This document shows positions 53,194 through 64,000 of a stretch of DNA of 64,000 nucleotides, piece by piece; the stretch's first letter is position 1; the number at the start of each line of letters is the position of its first letter. Position numbers and translations under genes: made by a program. The notes under the pieces were generated by a model. It saw nothing but the letters and a program-made list of their open reading frames with translations. It was not told the DNA's origin and searched no databases. The stretch comes from Stenopsyche tienmushanensis (taxonomy: Eukaryota > Arthropoda > Insecta > Trichoptera > Stenopsychidae), in NCBI GenBank assembly GCA_008973525.1, contig WACJ01000193.1:620001-684000 (forward strand), read 5' to 3'.

Positions 53194-53429
53194 TACCGAA
53201 TATTGTCAATTACTTAAATAAACAAATAATAAACATATGTATTCATAGACGTCGCCCATTATGCTAATATATTGGAATAAATGGGAGCATTTCCAGAAAA
53301 TATGCATTAACAATATAACGACCAATGATACAAAATGTGCATCGTGGACTCGTAAATCATTATAAGGTAGAATTTTATATGCGATATATGTTCCATATCA
53401 GTATTGGCTGAATTTAAACACTCGAGTCC

Positions 53430-53830
53430 AGATTAGGGAATCCAATCCCGGGATCCCGGACAGTTTTAGGTGCTCATGAATCCCGAGATTAGCCCGGGAA
53501 ACAGTGGCGTATTTACTAATTGGCGAAGGCGACGCCTAGGGGCATTAACTGTCTAATCTATGTACATGCATGTTTTTCAAATTGTTATATTAACCTATCC
53601 CTACCGGTGATGTATTTACTACACCTTGACTCTAATAATGGGAATATCGATATGAAATATAATAGATACGGGGTTTAGTATCTATTATATTTCATATCGA
53701 TATTATAAAGTATTAAAGTATATGAGCATTCATCTGCAGCGACGGAAATAAATAATTTGTCGGGATATCGGGAATTTTGCGAGTTTTAATCCGTGTTTCA
53801 GCAGAAAGGAATTATATCAGTCACATTGAT
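53430..53830 (+). mobile_element. Composite hAT/MITE-A element, second copy
   Basis: In order: ATTAGGGAATCCAATCCCGG, CAGTGGCGTATTTACTAATT (a hAT-type end), GACGCCTAGGGGC, TTAACCTATCCCTACCGGTG (MITE-A start at 53590), the MITE-A body, then ACGGAAATAAATAATTTGTC and TCGGGAATTTTGCGAGTTTT. The arrangement matches 37263-37590. The body contains a perfect 27-bp hairpin at 53643-53704. Confidence 0.5.
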
Positions 53831-54329
53831 CGTCATCACTATTCTATATGGTATTAATGAGGATCAAAATATTCACCTCGGTTTGCATTTAATATGAAGG
53901 GGCTCTGACCGGCGAATCGGCGAACGTTCACACCGCAGACAAACACGGTGTTCGTGTCGATTTCTTAAATCAAAGCAGCATAACTTTTTTTATTGTATGG
54001 CTGAATTGTTGTAAATGAATTGGTTATTCGATGCTGAATTAAAAAAAAAGCGATTTCGTCTTTGATGCTTTGATGCCCCAAATTGGTGTCAGATGTTGGC
54101 GTCGAGCGCATGCACATCGGTGATGCTGTCTTCTCGTGGGCATCAATCTATCGCGTATACGTTTCACGTGTATCGTTTACTATGTCGTATTATCTTATTT
54201 TACGTACGTAATCGGCGCTCTTTGTTCTTTCTTACGAAACGAGTTTGAAAGACACAAAAAAAAAATGTTTATATTCGTGTCAGCTGTTGTGTGCGAATTT
54301 AGCCTTCGTCTTGGACCGGGGGTCGTACG

Positions 54330-54900
54330 ATTCGATGCTTTCTCTCGCCGGAGACGGCAGACGTGGACGTATCTGCGGCCTTGTTCGCAAATGAACCTGC
54401 GAAAAACGAAGATTGATATGGCGAACGATCCTCGAGTTAGTCATCGTCGGGTCGTTGCCGTCGCGTTTGTTGCACGTCGGCGACGAGGCGAGATTCGAGG
54501 AAAACGGCCGTGGCTGGCGATTAACAGTAAAAGAATTTCGGCTAAATGGAAATGGTATGCGCAATGGAGGACGGGTCGTAAACATGCATTCGCATTTGGC
54601 GTGTTTGCTTTATTAGCTATTCAAATGAGGGCTTATCGGGACGGCGAGGTCGGCAGCCGTGGCCAAGTTCAGTGCCGCGGCGAGCCGCCTGTCCGAGCGG
54701 CGCCACCGGTCCGAGCGCGCTAATGGCCGACTACCTGTTGGCACTTTCACGAACGCCGTCGCGACCGACGCCCGCCTCCGAAGAAAACGACAACGGTAGA
54801 GTCGAGGATCAACAGCCGCCTCGAGAGATATATGGCACTGCAGATCGTCGTCGCGAAGGTCGTTGCACTGCAGCGCCGCAAAACAGATGTGCATCCACGA
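54330..54900. other. GC-rich CpG island with long overlapping open frames
   Basis: CpG-dense sequence with open frames on both strands, including 195 codons on the plus strand (54136-54723), the longest in the window. The translations are Arg-rich and of low complexity, as expected when stop codons are rare. No domain was recognised. It is a possible promoter or first exon of an unseen transcript. Confidence 0.3.
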
Positions 54901-57348
54901 CTATGCATCTCCATCCGCGAAATCTAATCTCGGACACCCGTTTGCAACAATCCACATTTTTATATCTGGGACACAGACGATGTGTCATCTGGCAGCGGAC
55001 ACGACGTCCACTTTTTCTTTTTTATGCGCGCATTCACCGACAAACGTCGGAAGAAATGCACATTCCGACAATCGGCGCGATTAACAGCCTAACGCGCATT
55101 TTCTCGGAACGATGAAAAGCTCAATGCCAACAACCGTCGAGACTCGAGACAACGGCAGTGTTTATACGCACAGAGATCATAACATGTCACATGTCAAAAT
55201 TGCACGCAGAATAAACAATATATTCAAAGCAGATTGATCTTGCAGATACGAACGACTCAAAAGCCGATCGGAGAGATGCGACATGCATACAATACGTACG
55301 AAATGTTCCAAAATTCATTCCGATTGGGCCATATTCATTTAAACGCGCTCAACAATGCTTCTGATAAGGATTATGACGTGCGATGATAATTGCTGTTATT
55401 TTTATGCTGCATAAGTGTTGTCCAATGTATCAACGCAGAGGCAAGGTCTCCACGATGCTCATTCATGGATAAGGTCAACAGCTTCTTTCAATCCATGTAT
55501 GCATTTATAAAAGACTTTGATACACGCATGCAATTGATGCTGTCATCGACATCAGATCTGCAAGCTAAGCATACAAAATTAGCCGTTGGATCCATGTTGC
55601 TGTATCAGTAGCGAGACTATTTTATTATATATTACACAACGCAAAAAATTGGATAAAATCAACTTTTCATAAGAGAAGTTTCACTTGTATCGCGCGAGTC
55701 TGTCTCGAAGGCTCGTTCAGAATGTGTGTCATCGTTTTCCGGATCTTCGATTGTATCTGCGGCCGTGTCGATAATATCATCTTTAATGATGATAATGGAA
55801 CGGATCGCTATCGCAGATTTAATGCGCTTTGTTCCCGAACTGCGTCGCGAAGATTGTGACCATAAGTTCGATGGAAAAGATGCTCTTATTAAAATAGCGC
55901 ATCCGAAAATAGCGTCAAATCAGTGCGATGAGGATTCGGACGGGGCGCTCGTGACATTGCGAAATGCACTTTTGGTCATTGACTTTGATAAATCAGTCGC
56001 ACAATCTCTTATTACGCCTCGAAAATACGCGAGCCGGCAGACGTTTTTCCGATGCTTTTGGCAAAGGATAGATAAATAGAGGCGATTTTCTGGACGCTTC
56101 TGGGCGGAGTGCAGTACGCAGTTTACGCCCGGACAATGGACGCCCCGGGATGAGATCGCATTGTTTGAGATGTGCCCGTCGCCATCGCCATGTTTGAGCA
56201 AATGGGCGAATCGGTATTTTCGCAGCAATTCGCCGAATCCATGCCGAAGATCGAAGCACGCGCGGCGTCTATAATTGGGGGCTGCGATCGGGGACAATAG
56301 TCTAGCAAGTATTAATAGGTCCGGGGAAAGTAATCAATATATGCATGGTGTCTGCAGATTCGCACAGGCAGCCGACTGGATCCAGAAAAATGTGCGCTCG
56401 CCGGCGTCGATGCACGCGTCGGTATCGGCGACGGTCGTATGCCGCGCTATAAATAAATCGCGAGGAAATAATGAGGATATCTTCGCGACAGATTCGGGGA
56501 GTCAACGACCGATTGCCTGCGCCGGGTTGACAGTTCGGGAGGAGGCGCGAGAAAGTGACCGCGGCTCCGTTTTCCTCGGCGATCGTCAAATATATCTGGT
56601 CGTCATTTACGCACGCGACCGGTTTCTGATCGCATCGCAGGGTCATGAAATGTGGCCACCCATTAAATGAGTATGCAGTGCAGACCTTCGCTCGGATTGC
56701 TTCTTTTTTAGCGCTGACCGTCTTGGTAGGATTGCCTATTCGTATCCTCGAGAATAAAATGAACCAAAGAGCTATGAATCCAATCAGTTCGCTGGAATTA
56801 CAGGATGACGATTTTGCTGCGGTGAGCATCTAATTGACAACGTGAATCATCATTCATGACGACAGCAGTGCAAATTTACAACAATGGATTATTGCATTCT
56901 ATTCATTCTAATCAGCATTGTGAAGATTATTAGATTTATTGCGGATTTTCCCGGATCTAAACTCATCACATCCAGGGATTCAATCAATCAATCAACTCTC
57001 AATATCACATTCATACTGTTTGCATCAATATGAGCGCTAGATAACGAGGGATACGATCTGGTAAAGGTCGCGATTAACGGGGGAATGTTAATTAATCACT
57101 TGGCGCTTATATTTTCTTGGCCTGTCCACGTTTATTACATAAAAAATGTCGATAACAGTAAAATAATCCGTTAAAAGCACGATCTATTGCACTTATTCGC
57201 TCGTAATCTTCTGACAACTCCATGCATTGATTGTAAAGAGAAAGGACCTTTTCGATCATTTTAACAGTTGACTTTCACGCGAGAACAGTTTCTAAAGCGT
57301 ATTTTTCTTGCGACATGATTTTAGATAAATTTTGAACATCGTCTACAT
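54901..57348. other. CpG-rich stretch without a supported gene
   Basis: About 2.4 kb with many opposed open frames (for example 56829-56302 minus and 56275-56670 plus) but none recognisable. No mobile-element ends were identified. Confidence 0.35.
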
Positions 57349-57491
57349 CAGGGCTGTCAAATTTGTGGACCGCGGACCGCATGCGATCCACAACGAATCA
57401 CTTTTCAGAGCGATAAGGTTGATGCTTGTGTCTTGGCGATGGAGCTTATGAAATTGAAGTACGATGCTTGGCTACTTATTTATTTCAACCC
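57349..57491 (+). repeat. hAT-type 5' terminus fragment
   Basis: CAGGGCTGTCAAATTTGTGG followed by CCGCATGCGATCC matches the common hAT end pattern CAGGG-TGTCAAA..GGCCCGC. The element is cut off by the MITE-B copy at 57492; no second end was found. Confidence 0.45.
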
Positions 57492-57891
57492 TTAACCTTT
57501 TGAGGAGTGAGCCAATTTAAAATCAATTGATGATCAAAGAGTCAATTGTAAATAAACACTGTTGATAGCATACAATACACAAAAAATCGATCCATTTGCT
57601 TCTGCTTTAGAAGGAAATGATAATCGGACAAATACTCATTCACCAAACAGTGACCCGATCATTTCTTTGCATAAACAAAAAAACTTAAAATCGAAATCAT
57701 TATTAGTCGATACATATGGGTTAACGATCTATACAATCGTGCGATGTATGCGGAGAAGCTCTCCGTTTCTGTCTCCCGAACTGCGCTACGTTCTGTCTCT
57801 ATCTATCTCTGAGCTCAATGTACAAGAGTGCTTTTTCGAATAAGTGGAAGGAGGGTCCTAGGCCCTGGGATAGTACTCATTTAGGGGTTAA
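57492..57891 (-). repeat. MITE-B copy 5, near full length (400 bp)
   Basis: In reverse orientation it starts TTAACCCCTAAATGAGTACT and ends GGCTCACTCCTCAAAAGG with TTAA at 57492-57495. Internal blocks (GACAGAAACGGAGAG, ATTGTATAGATCGTTAACCC) occur in both long and short copies, so this is the best template for the family. TTAA on both sides supports piggyBac-type mobility. Confidence 0.75.
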
Positions 57892-58825
57892 TATTGCATT
57901 TTTTTTTGCAAATATTCTTAATTATTCGTACACAAACACAACAAAAATACAAAAAGAAAAATATGACAATAAAGTATCGTAATGTAATGAATCCGGATTT
58001 GCCGGGGTCGCAATAAACATGTATATAGACATTGAAAAGGCATTGGATTATGTAAGGCAAGCTTGTAATATAATAATTACAGCGATTATTTAATAATTTT
58101 CTGATGCCTTTGATATCAAATGCACCATAACTACCCAGTTTCATTCATGATGATGACGATACTGAAAATATACTCGATATAGATAAGTCGATTTTCTAGA
58201 GTGCACGGCGTATCAAGTCCCTCTTTTTTTTAGCGAGATCTGTATAAATGCCAAGTAGATGAATAAACACCAAGTATCCGCGAATAGATAGATCATGCAA
58301 TTCATCGAAAATAAGATCGCATCCACAATGAGAGCTGTTAATCAGAGAATTTGGCAACGATGACGACACTGTATTTTGCATGTTTTGATGTCGAATTTGC
58401 AAGCATACACTCTTCAAGGCTATTTATATTGAATTTATTGAATGCACCAATGTCAAATGCATCCTTTGATTCCAATGCGATGCAATAAACAATATTGAGG
58501 ATATGAATATGGATTTTTTGGATGATAAACGCGCAACGAAATGAAGATGGCTCTCGATTATTGCGTATTATAATCAATCTTTGTAAAATAATGTGACATT
58601 TGTCCGGTCGGCGAAGTGTTAAATCAGTTGAATTTAAATAGCCGAAAGCACAATGACCTACCTCAAAATCACATGGAAACTAGCTAATTTCAAGGAAAAC
58701 CATTATGCATGCATAGCATTATTCAAATTCACATTGAGTCAAAATGATCAATGTTTAGAGCAATCGTTCTAGATCTACAAGGATTAATATGGAAGGGCTT
58801 ACTGATCTAATGCACATGGAAGAAT

Positions 58826-58890
58826 ATTGAGCTCCATGGCTCACTGGGGAGAGCATCCGCTCACAAAACGAAAGGTCGTGTTCATTCAAG
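58826..58890 (+). repeat. tRNA-like sequence (possible SINE head)
   Basis: GAGCTCCATGGCTCACTGGG with GAGAGCATCCGCTC resembles the acceptor stem, A box and anticodon arm of a tRNA. The B-box region (GTCGTGTTCATTCAAGTC) is degraded. The same layout recurs 220 bp downstream. Confidence 0.4.
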
Positions 58891-59045
58891 TCAACATATA
58901 TGAACATTTGACATAATAAACATCACTGAAAAAATTGCACAAACTATAAATATGCAAATGTCACGAATGGAAAACCCAACTTAAAACAGCTCATAATGAG
59001 CATTCTAAGAAAGTGAAGAGTCGATTTATTGCATATTAGTAAATC

Positions 59046-59115
59046 GAGCTCTATAGCTAAGTGGTTAAAGCATCCATTCAGAAAGTGAAAGGACATCGGT
59101 TTAAACTGGGATGAA
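59046..59115 (+). repeat. tRNA-like sequence, second copy
   Basis: GAGCTCTATAGCTAAGTGGT then TAAAGCATCCATTC and GGACATCGGTTTAAACTGGG. The A box (TAGCTAAGTGG) and B box (GGTTTAAACTG) are both visible and spaced as in a tRNA. With the copy at 58826 it suggests a tRNA-derived SINE or a tandem pair of SINE heads rather than a functional gene. Confidence 0.45.
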
Positions 59116-59616
59116 ATGATGTTTACAGATTGCAAATCAATCGACTGTGCAAACAACAATATCATAGCATTTTTTTAGCGTCTATGGCGAAATCCATTTC
59201 TAAGAGAAAATGTTCTGTTGCTTTGAATTGAGAACATCAAAAAATCTGAATTAATTACCTCTCACTGACCGGTTGTTTGTTGCGGGATGCAAAAACACCA
59301 GGACTACAAGAGGCATCCAGATAAAATATCATTAGGATCGATTTATAAAAGGGCATAGATGTACTTGTTTTAATAAATTTCAGTTCGGTCTAAAGATAAC
59401 ATACGTGGCTGATAAGACGAAACGTGTCGTTTTCGATAAAAATGTGTATTACAATTAACGTAAACTGTGCGTACAATCGAGTGTGTTGCTTCAATTGCCG
59501 ATTTAAACAGAATCTATGCGCACAGATCTAATCTGTTCCATCGCAGCATCTCTTTGGAGTCGTTTAAAGTTTTAATGTCAATTTGATGGGATCCGAAGGG
59601 TGTATTTTATTATGAA

Positions 59617-62585
59617 CTAGCTGGTACCCGGCGCGTTGCTGCCACAGAAGAAATAGTTCTAAAAATACCATTTGAAATTTGAAAGAGTTATCTTGTTTAA
59701 TTAGCAATGATATAAATAATGATATTTTTTCCGACAATTAATACATTTATTGATATTGAATGATATATAAAGAAAAAAATATTAAAAGCATACATTTTGC
59801 TTCCTTAATTGTTCTGCTAAGTGCTTTAGGGTAGAGAATAGTTTTGGCTTTTCCGTCTTTAACAAATACAAATAAATTTCTCGGCTGTCCAACGTGGATT
59901 TTCTAGATTCTTCCGCACACTTGAAGTGCCTTGTTGATGGTCATTGAGAATGCAAGTCCAACGGGGAGCTGCAGTCGTCTCTTATCAAATTGCACGTCGG
60001 TGGGAATGAGCACATCTTCTCCTTTCGACTTTCCATTAAGAATATATAGTTGTTTCGATGATATTCGGCATCAATTTCTTCATAGTGAGTCTTGTTCCAA
60101 TTTGTAAGGTGGCACATCAGGAAGATCTGACGAATTTAAAAACTCGATTGGATAGTTAGTAACTTGGTCTGCATTCATGGCGCTATCAATCGATTTGTAG
60201 GTAACATAATCGTTTGCAATTTGTTATTGTATTATGTGGTTGATTGTATTGACGTCGGTGTTTTCTGCTGCCAAAATAGCATGTTCGCAAAGCCAATAAT
60301 GATTTTTATAATTACTAAAAATCTGCGGAAAAACTTTCTGAATGAGTAAATCGATGGATGGCACAACAACGCAAAAGTTCGATGGAAATGAAATAAACTT
60401 GGCAGCATCAACATGCACTTTTCCTTCACCAATGTTCAATAGTCGTTTTAAAAATGTGGCTGCCGACGCATCACGCTACAAATGTACGCGCATATTTGTC
60501 TTTAATGTCAGTTTTCGCACGTCTCTCCAAAGATGCGATGCTTTGAGGCAAGAATCAGCTGGTGTCGATGAAAGCATCACTGGAAGAGGTTGTCGAAAGT
60601 CGCCACATAATAAAATTAGAGCGCCACCAAACGGTTTTGCATTTGATCGTAAGTCTTTAAGAGTTCTATCAAGCATTGCATTCGTCCCAGATAATCCCCT
60701 TGCAAATTTTCAAAACTTTAGCTATGTCAGAAACTTTAGGAATGTTACATGTCAGGGCTTCCAATAAATGCATATCTAATGGCAATTTGAATGCCGAATG
60801 CGCTGTTCGTCCACCATCTAATAATGTTGCCGCAATACCTAATGAAGCAAGAGCTAAAGCAATTCTATTTTGAGATCGAATGTGAGCCAATAGTAAAGTG
60901 ATGAGATACGTTTTTCCAGTACCGCCAGGCGCATCAAGGAAGAACAGATCATTTGTAATTGTATCGTAGGTCAATTTTTGTTCCGCAAGCAAAAGTTGTT
61001 CGTTTGCTTCGACAAATGCATCCAAATCATTAGCATTGTACTGCTGTTCAAGTGCAGAACGAATTCTTGTTGAATGAATTCTTTGATGTTGATGGTTAAG
61101 CAAATGTCTTCGATTTCGATCAGAGCTTGATTGAAAATATTGTCCGAAAACTCAATTGAATTGTCATTGCTAACGGTGTTTAAAATATCTTCGCTCAAAT
61201 CCTCTCTGAATTTTTACCACAAATCTTTCGGGTTGGGTGACGGACATGTGGTTAAAATGATGGCGAGTAATGTTCTAATTTCCGTTCGACCTTTCTCAAT
61301 GAAGTATGACATTTGACATTAACCAAAAGCATTCTTAAATAGTAACACTCGGCTTTATTTGGATGTAATGTGTAAATACGGCCCAATGCATCAGATGAAT
61401 ACAGATTTCGATAGCCTTCATCACGCATCCCTTGCTTACGTCGTTGAAAATTCTCGGATGTAGTATTTCATGTAAAATAGTTAGGAACTTGGGCGTACCA
61501 TAATGTCTCTGCAAATACATCTTCTTCACACAGCGCAAGTGTTGGTTCAGCAGCAACATTTCTTGCAGTGTCTGCCTTTGTCCATTTTCGAGATGAACAC
61601 TAAGATGAACAACATTCGGATTGCTTCTGTGAATTAGGAAGCTCAAAATAGGCCAAAGAGCCTCGTCACTGCTGATATATCTACCTGTTTGAAATTGAGT
61701 TTGAACTCGATCGTTGTGCGCATCAAGTCTTTCAATATTGACTACTGCCATATCACTGCCTATTTGCATGTACAATTTGCACGACAATATCCGACGTTGG
61801 TATGAGCTTTGAATGTTTTCGATGAAAAAGAAGATCCATATATTGTTGATTTCAACGTCAACATATTGTTATTAAATAAAATAATTATTCATTTGTTTCT
61901 TGTTTTTATTTTTTAAATTAAATTTAAATTCAAATCTGGTTAGGTTAGGTTTGTTTGTTTTCATTATGTCGAAATGAAGGCGTTTTCAATTTACCAATAA
62001 ATTTGTCCCCCGTTAACAGGATTTAACCTTTATCCATTTTACACTGGGATGCAAACTGTAATCGTAATGAATATCATATTGAAATGCAGCAATATTCAAA
62101 TCAACATGTACTTTCGATTCTCGTTGCACGTTGGTCGTCTGATTTTGATCGGATAACACTCAAACGTATTTTTTCGATTGTTACGTACGTGAATAAGCGA
62201 TGAATGAAATGAAGCATTTTAAAAGTGCTTGCGATAAATAATTTGGATATAATTGACTCACGCCGATGGATAACCTGCAAATGACATTGACGTTTGACGT
62301 ATGTGTTGTATGTGACGACGACACGACGCCTCCTACTGCAACTTGTAGGTACTATATACCTATAGCCTTAGCAACGCATAATCTCAAACACGTCCGAATC
62401 AACAACTTTCACACATTAAGTTTTGAATTAAAAATCTACTGTAAGTTAATTGTACTATGCCTATGTCACCCCCTGATTCCTTGGCAATAAGTGGACCAAG
62501 TTTTATCTCAATCCGATGAACGCGCATATCAACCCATTTCGCCCGAGCATTAGCCGGGAAACGCAACTTATTTTTATATATTAGA
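59617..62585 (-). mobile_element. Helitron, both termini present, internally degraded
   Basis: On the minus strand it starts TCTAATATATAAAAATAAG at 62585 and ends GCGCCGGGTACCAGCTAG at 59617. The 5' TC, the 3' CTAG after a GC-rich tail, and insertion between host A (62586) and T (59616) without a target duplication are Helitron hallmarks. At 2,969 bp it is much shorter than autonomous Helitrons because the Rep nuclease region is missing. The helicase relic lies inside. It moved by rolling-circle transposition and is now inactive. Confidence 0.8.
59810..61860 (-). pseudogene. Helitron Rep/helicase relic (PIF1-type helicase)
   Basis: Broken minus-strand frames follow the usual order of the Helitron protein. 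VVNIERLDAHNDRVQTQF and AVWRILSF-like RYISSDEALWPILSF lie near 61750-61660, and HLSVHLENGQRQ near 61610. EFSDNIFNQALIEIEDI is near 61160, DAPGGTGKTYLI (Walker A) near 60930, and IIWDEC (Walker B) near 60690. LDRTLKDLRSNAKPFGGALI with CGDFRQPLPV lies near 60640, and NYPIEFLNSSDLPDVPPY, KGEDVLIPTDVQF and LQLPVGLAFSMTINKA lie near 60150-59900. The Rep catalytic motifs and a section before helicase motif I are deleted. Several frameshifts and stops mean no intact protein. Confidence 0.85.
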
Positions 62586-63021
62586 TTGCTTCCATTGAAG
62601 TACTGAAATACACCAAAGAATGGCCAAAATGAACGAATAGAAGTTCGTTGTTGTTTTTTTTTGGTAGCGTGATGACGACAGTGTTCTTAATTAAAATCAC
62701 GGTAAAAATTGTTTTACGATAAATAACGTATAAACGCACCTAGAACGATATTTTGCCAGCAAGCCCCAGAAGTTCTGAAAATATGGCATTGTGGGGCTTC
62801 CGGAGAAACGGAGAAAAGCAATTGAACAAAATGGATCATACGTAATTCAATCAAATAATATGAATTCAAAAAAATGCGTGAAATTCTCGCGCAGAAAGTC
62901 GAATTTATGTATTGCCTTTTTTCCATTGGTTTGTGCTGTGTTTATGTCATCATCATCAACATAGTGCAGCCTCAATATCCATAGCTCTACAATATCCATT
63001 CTGTCTGTATGATACGTTCAC

Positions 63022-63352
63022 CGAGTGCCGTAACAAGGGCGTAACATTATGTTCAAGTATGGCATCCGATCGCGATCCGCTCTTTCGTCATATCAGCGGT
63101 CCGAAAAGCAGACCGATTGAGCATGCAAACCTTACGGCCTTTCCGCTTCGGAACTTTGAAACACGGGTCTTTTGCGGCATTTTCTAGGATCTGTACGATC
63201 ACGGAAGCAACGTAGCGTCTAGACACTTTCTATCATAGTATTTTTTTTACAACAGTAACCGACTTCTATACGTTAGGTCGTGTACTTTTGGGACTATCTT
63301 TGTATATTATTTTAAACCATACATTATAATAGTATTTAAGGGCGCTTTTGCG
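63022..63352 (+). mobile_element. hAT-like element copy, 3' truncated
   Basis: It starts GAGTGCCGTAACAAGGGCG and carries the family blocks ATCCGATCGCGATCC, GGATCTGTACGATCACGGAA, GCAACGTAGCGTCTAGACAC and TTTTGGGACTATCTTTGTAT. It breaks at GGGCGCTT, where other copies continue to the inverted end, and runs straight into the repeat at 63353. Confidence 0.65.
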
Positions 63353-63460
63353 ACCGTCTCGATAGGGAAGTGTAAAGAGGGTTTGTAAAAACTGAGCAGT
63401 TTTCCTCGGAAGACTGTGGAAAGTTGTTCAAGACGACCTTATTGATTTTACTGGAAAGGG
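63353..63460 (+). repeat. Second copy of the coding-derived repeat seen in WDR75
   Basis: The plus strand reads FCDRLDREV, then KTEQFSSEDCGKLF, similar to the minus-strand reading at 3420-3310. The nucleotide match is strongest over TTTTGCGAYCGTCTCGATAG. It is probably part of an unclassified transposon. Confidence 0.45.
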
Positions 63461-64000
63461 CATACACCAACTGCTTGTTGTTCCTCTTATCCTTGTTCTG
63501 ATTCTAAATCTTCCTGGTTCTAAACCGGTAAGGTTTCTTATATTATATACTATTGCGTGGTGTCAAATGCTTACGGTTTAAAATTGTGTAGTCTTTTGCG
63601 AATGACTGAGCTTTGGGTTATGTTTCGCGGATGTTGTTTTTATGAGTAACTTGTTTTTTTTTCTAGTTGTAGTGGTTAGGATCGGAAAACACTTTGTACA
63701 TGTGAGAGTAAATATATGAACTAATACATGGAAATGCGTATCATTCCGAATGTTTGTGTAATATACAATAAATAGGCAAGCTATACACATACAGTAAAAG
63801 CGGCACGGCGCATGCGCGTAGCATCTCTATGATCTATTCTAAATATAACGAAATAATATTTTGGGACATCTTAACGTATGTAAACATCGTTGATCGCGAA
63901 TGATACATTCTGGAGACGGTTGCGATTAACGGGGGATCGCAATCTACGAGGGAATATTATTTAAGCAATAGGTTATGCGCTGCAAAAAATAGTCTAAGGT
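63461..64000. other. End of window, no supported gene
   Basis: Mostly unique-looking sequence with a GCGCATGCGC-containing block near 63812. That block also occurs near 25449 and 39130, which suggests another dispersed repeat. No coding exon was supported. Confidence 0.4.

Noticed and set aside
54136..54723. 195-codon open frame on the plus strand, the longest in the window
   Set aside because: CpG-rich sequence with competing frames; Arg-rich translation, no recognisable domain, no supporting context.
59046..59115. A functional tRNA gene
   Set aside because: Stems do not pair well enough and a related degraded copy lies 220 bp away, which fits SINE-derived sequence better.
1..64000. CRISPR arrays, bacterial operons, riboswitches, self-cleaving ribozymes
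   Set aside because: No regularly spaced direct repeats and no bacterial gene organisation were seen, and the hammerhead core motifs were not found together.

Overview
This is a eukaryotic, almost certainly insect, genomic window. It is AT-rich, its genes are split by GT-AG introns, and it holds orthologues of three animal genes: WDR75, WDR12 and the arthropod RNA-binding gene alan shepard (shep). Most of the remaining DNA is degraded class II transposon material. The insect order cannot be decided from this window alone.

Layout. (1) 1-5.7 kb, minus strand: WDR75, a small-subunit processome protein. Twelve exons give 721 codons in frame; the C-terminal exon(s) lie left of position 1. Two introns hold transposon debris: a mariner relic at 735-1376 and an unidentified repeat near 3.3-3.4 kb. 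(2) 5,656-6,146: a 491-bp gap between divergent genes, with a CACGTG E-box. (3) 6.1-8.8 kb, plus strand: WDR12, a complete eight-exon gene of 417 codons for the PeBoW complex. (4) 8.8-15.4 kb: no gene seen; it holds a mariner relic, a piggyBac deletion derivative and a hAT-like element with 8-bp target duplications. (5) 15.4-24.7 kb, minus strand: shep, nine exons covering a Pro/Ala-rich N-terminal part, two RRMs and the C-terminus. Its 5' exon(s) were not found and may lie beyond a long first intron. (6) 24.8-59 kb: no convincing host coding exon. It holds TTAA-flanked MITEs, hAT relics, a Tc1 relic with two nested insertions, mariner relics, a Tourist-like MITE, and three CpG/GC-rich islands that could be promoters or 5' exons. 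(7) 59.6-62.6 kb, minus strand: a nearly end-to-end but broken Helitron. (8) 63.0-64.0 kb: another hAT-like relic fused to the repeat also found in a WDR75 intron.

How the genes relate. WDR75 acts in 40S and WDR12 in 60S ribosome precursor assembly. Their head-to-head layout around an E-box suggests co-regulated ribosome-biogenesis genes. shep is a neural RNA-binding regulator and looks independent of them. Exon junctions of all three genes were worked out by hand from splice consensus, reading phase and protein homology, and the phases close across every junction listed. No CRISPR, bacterial operon or rRNA was seen, and no intact tRNA.
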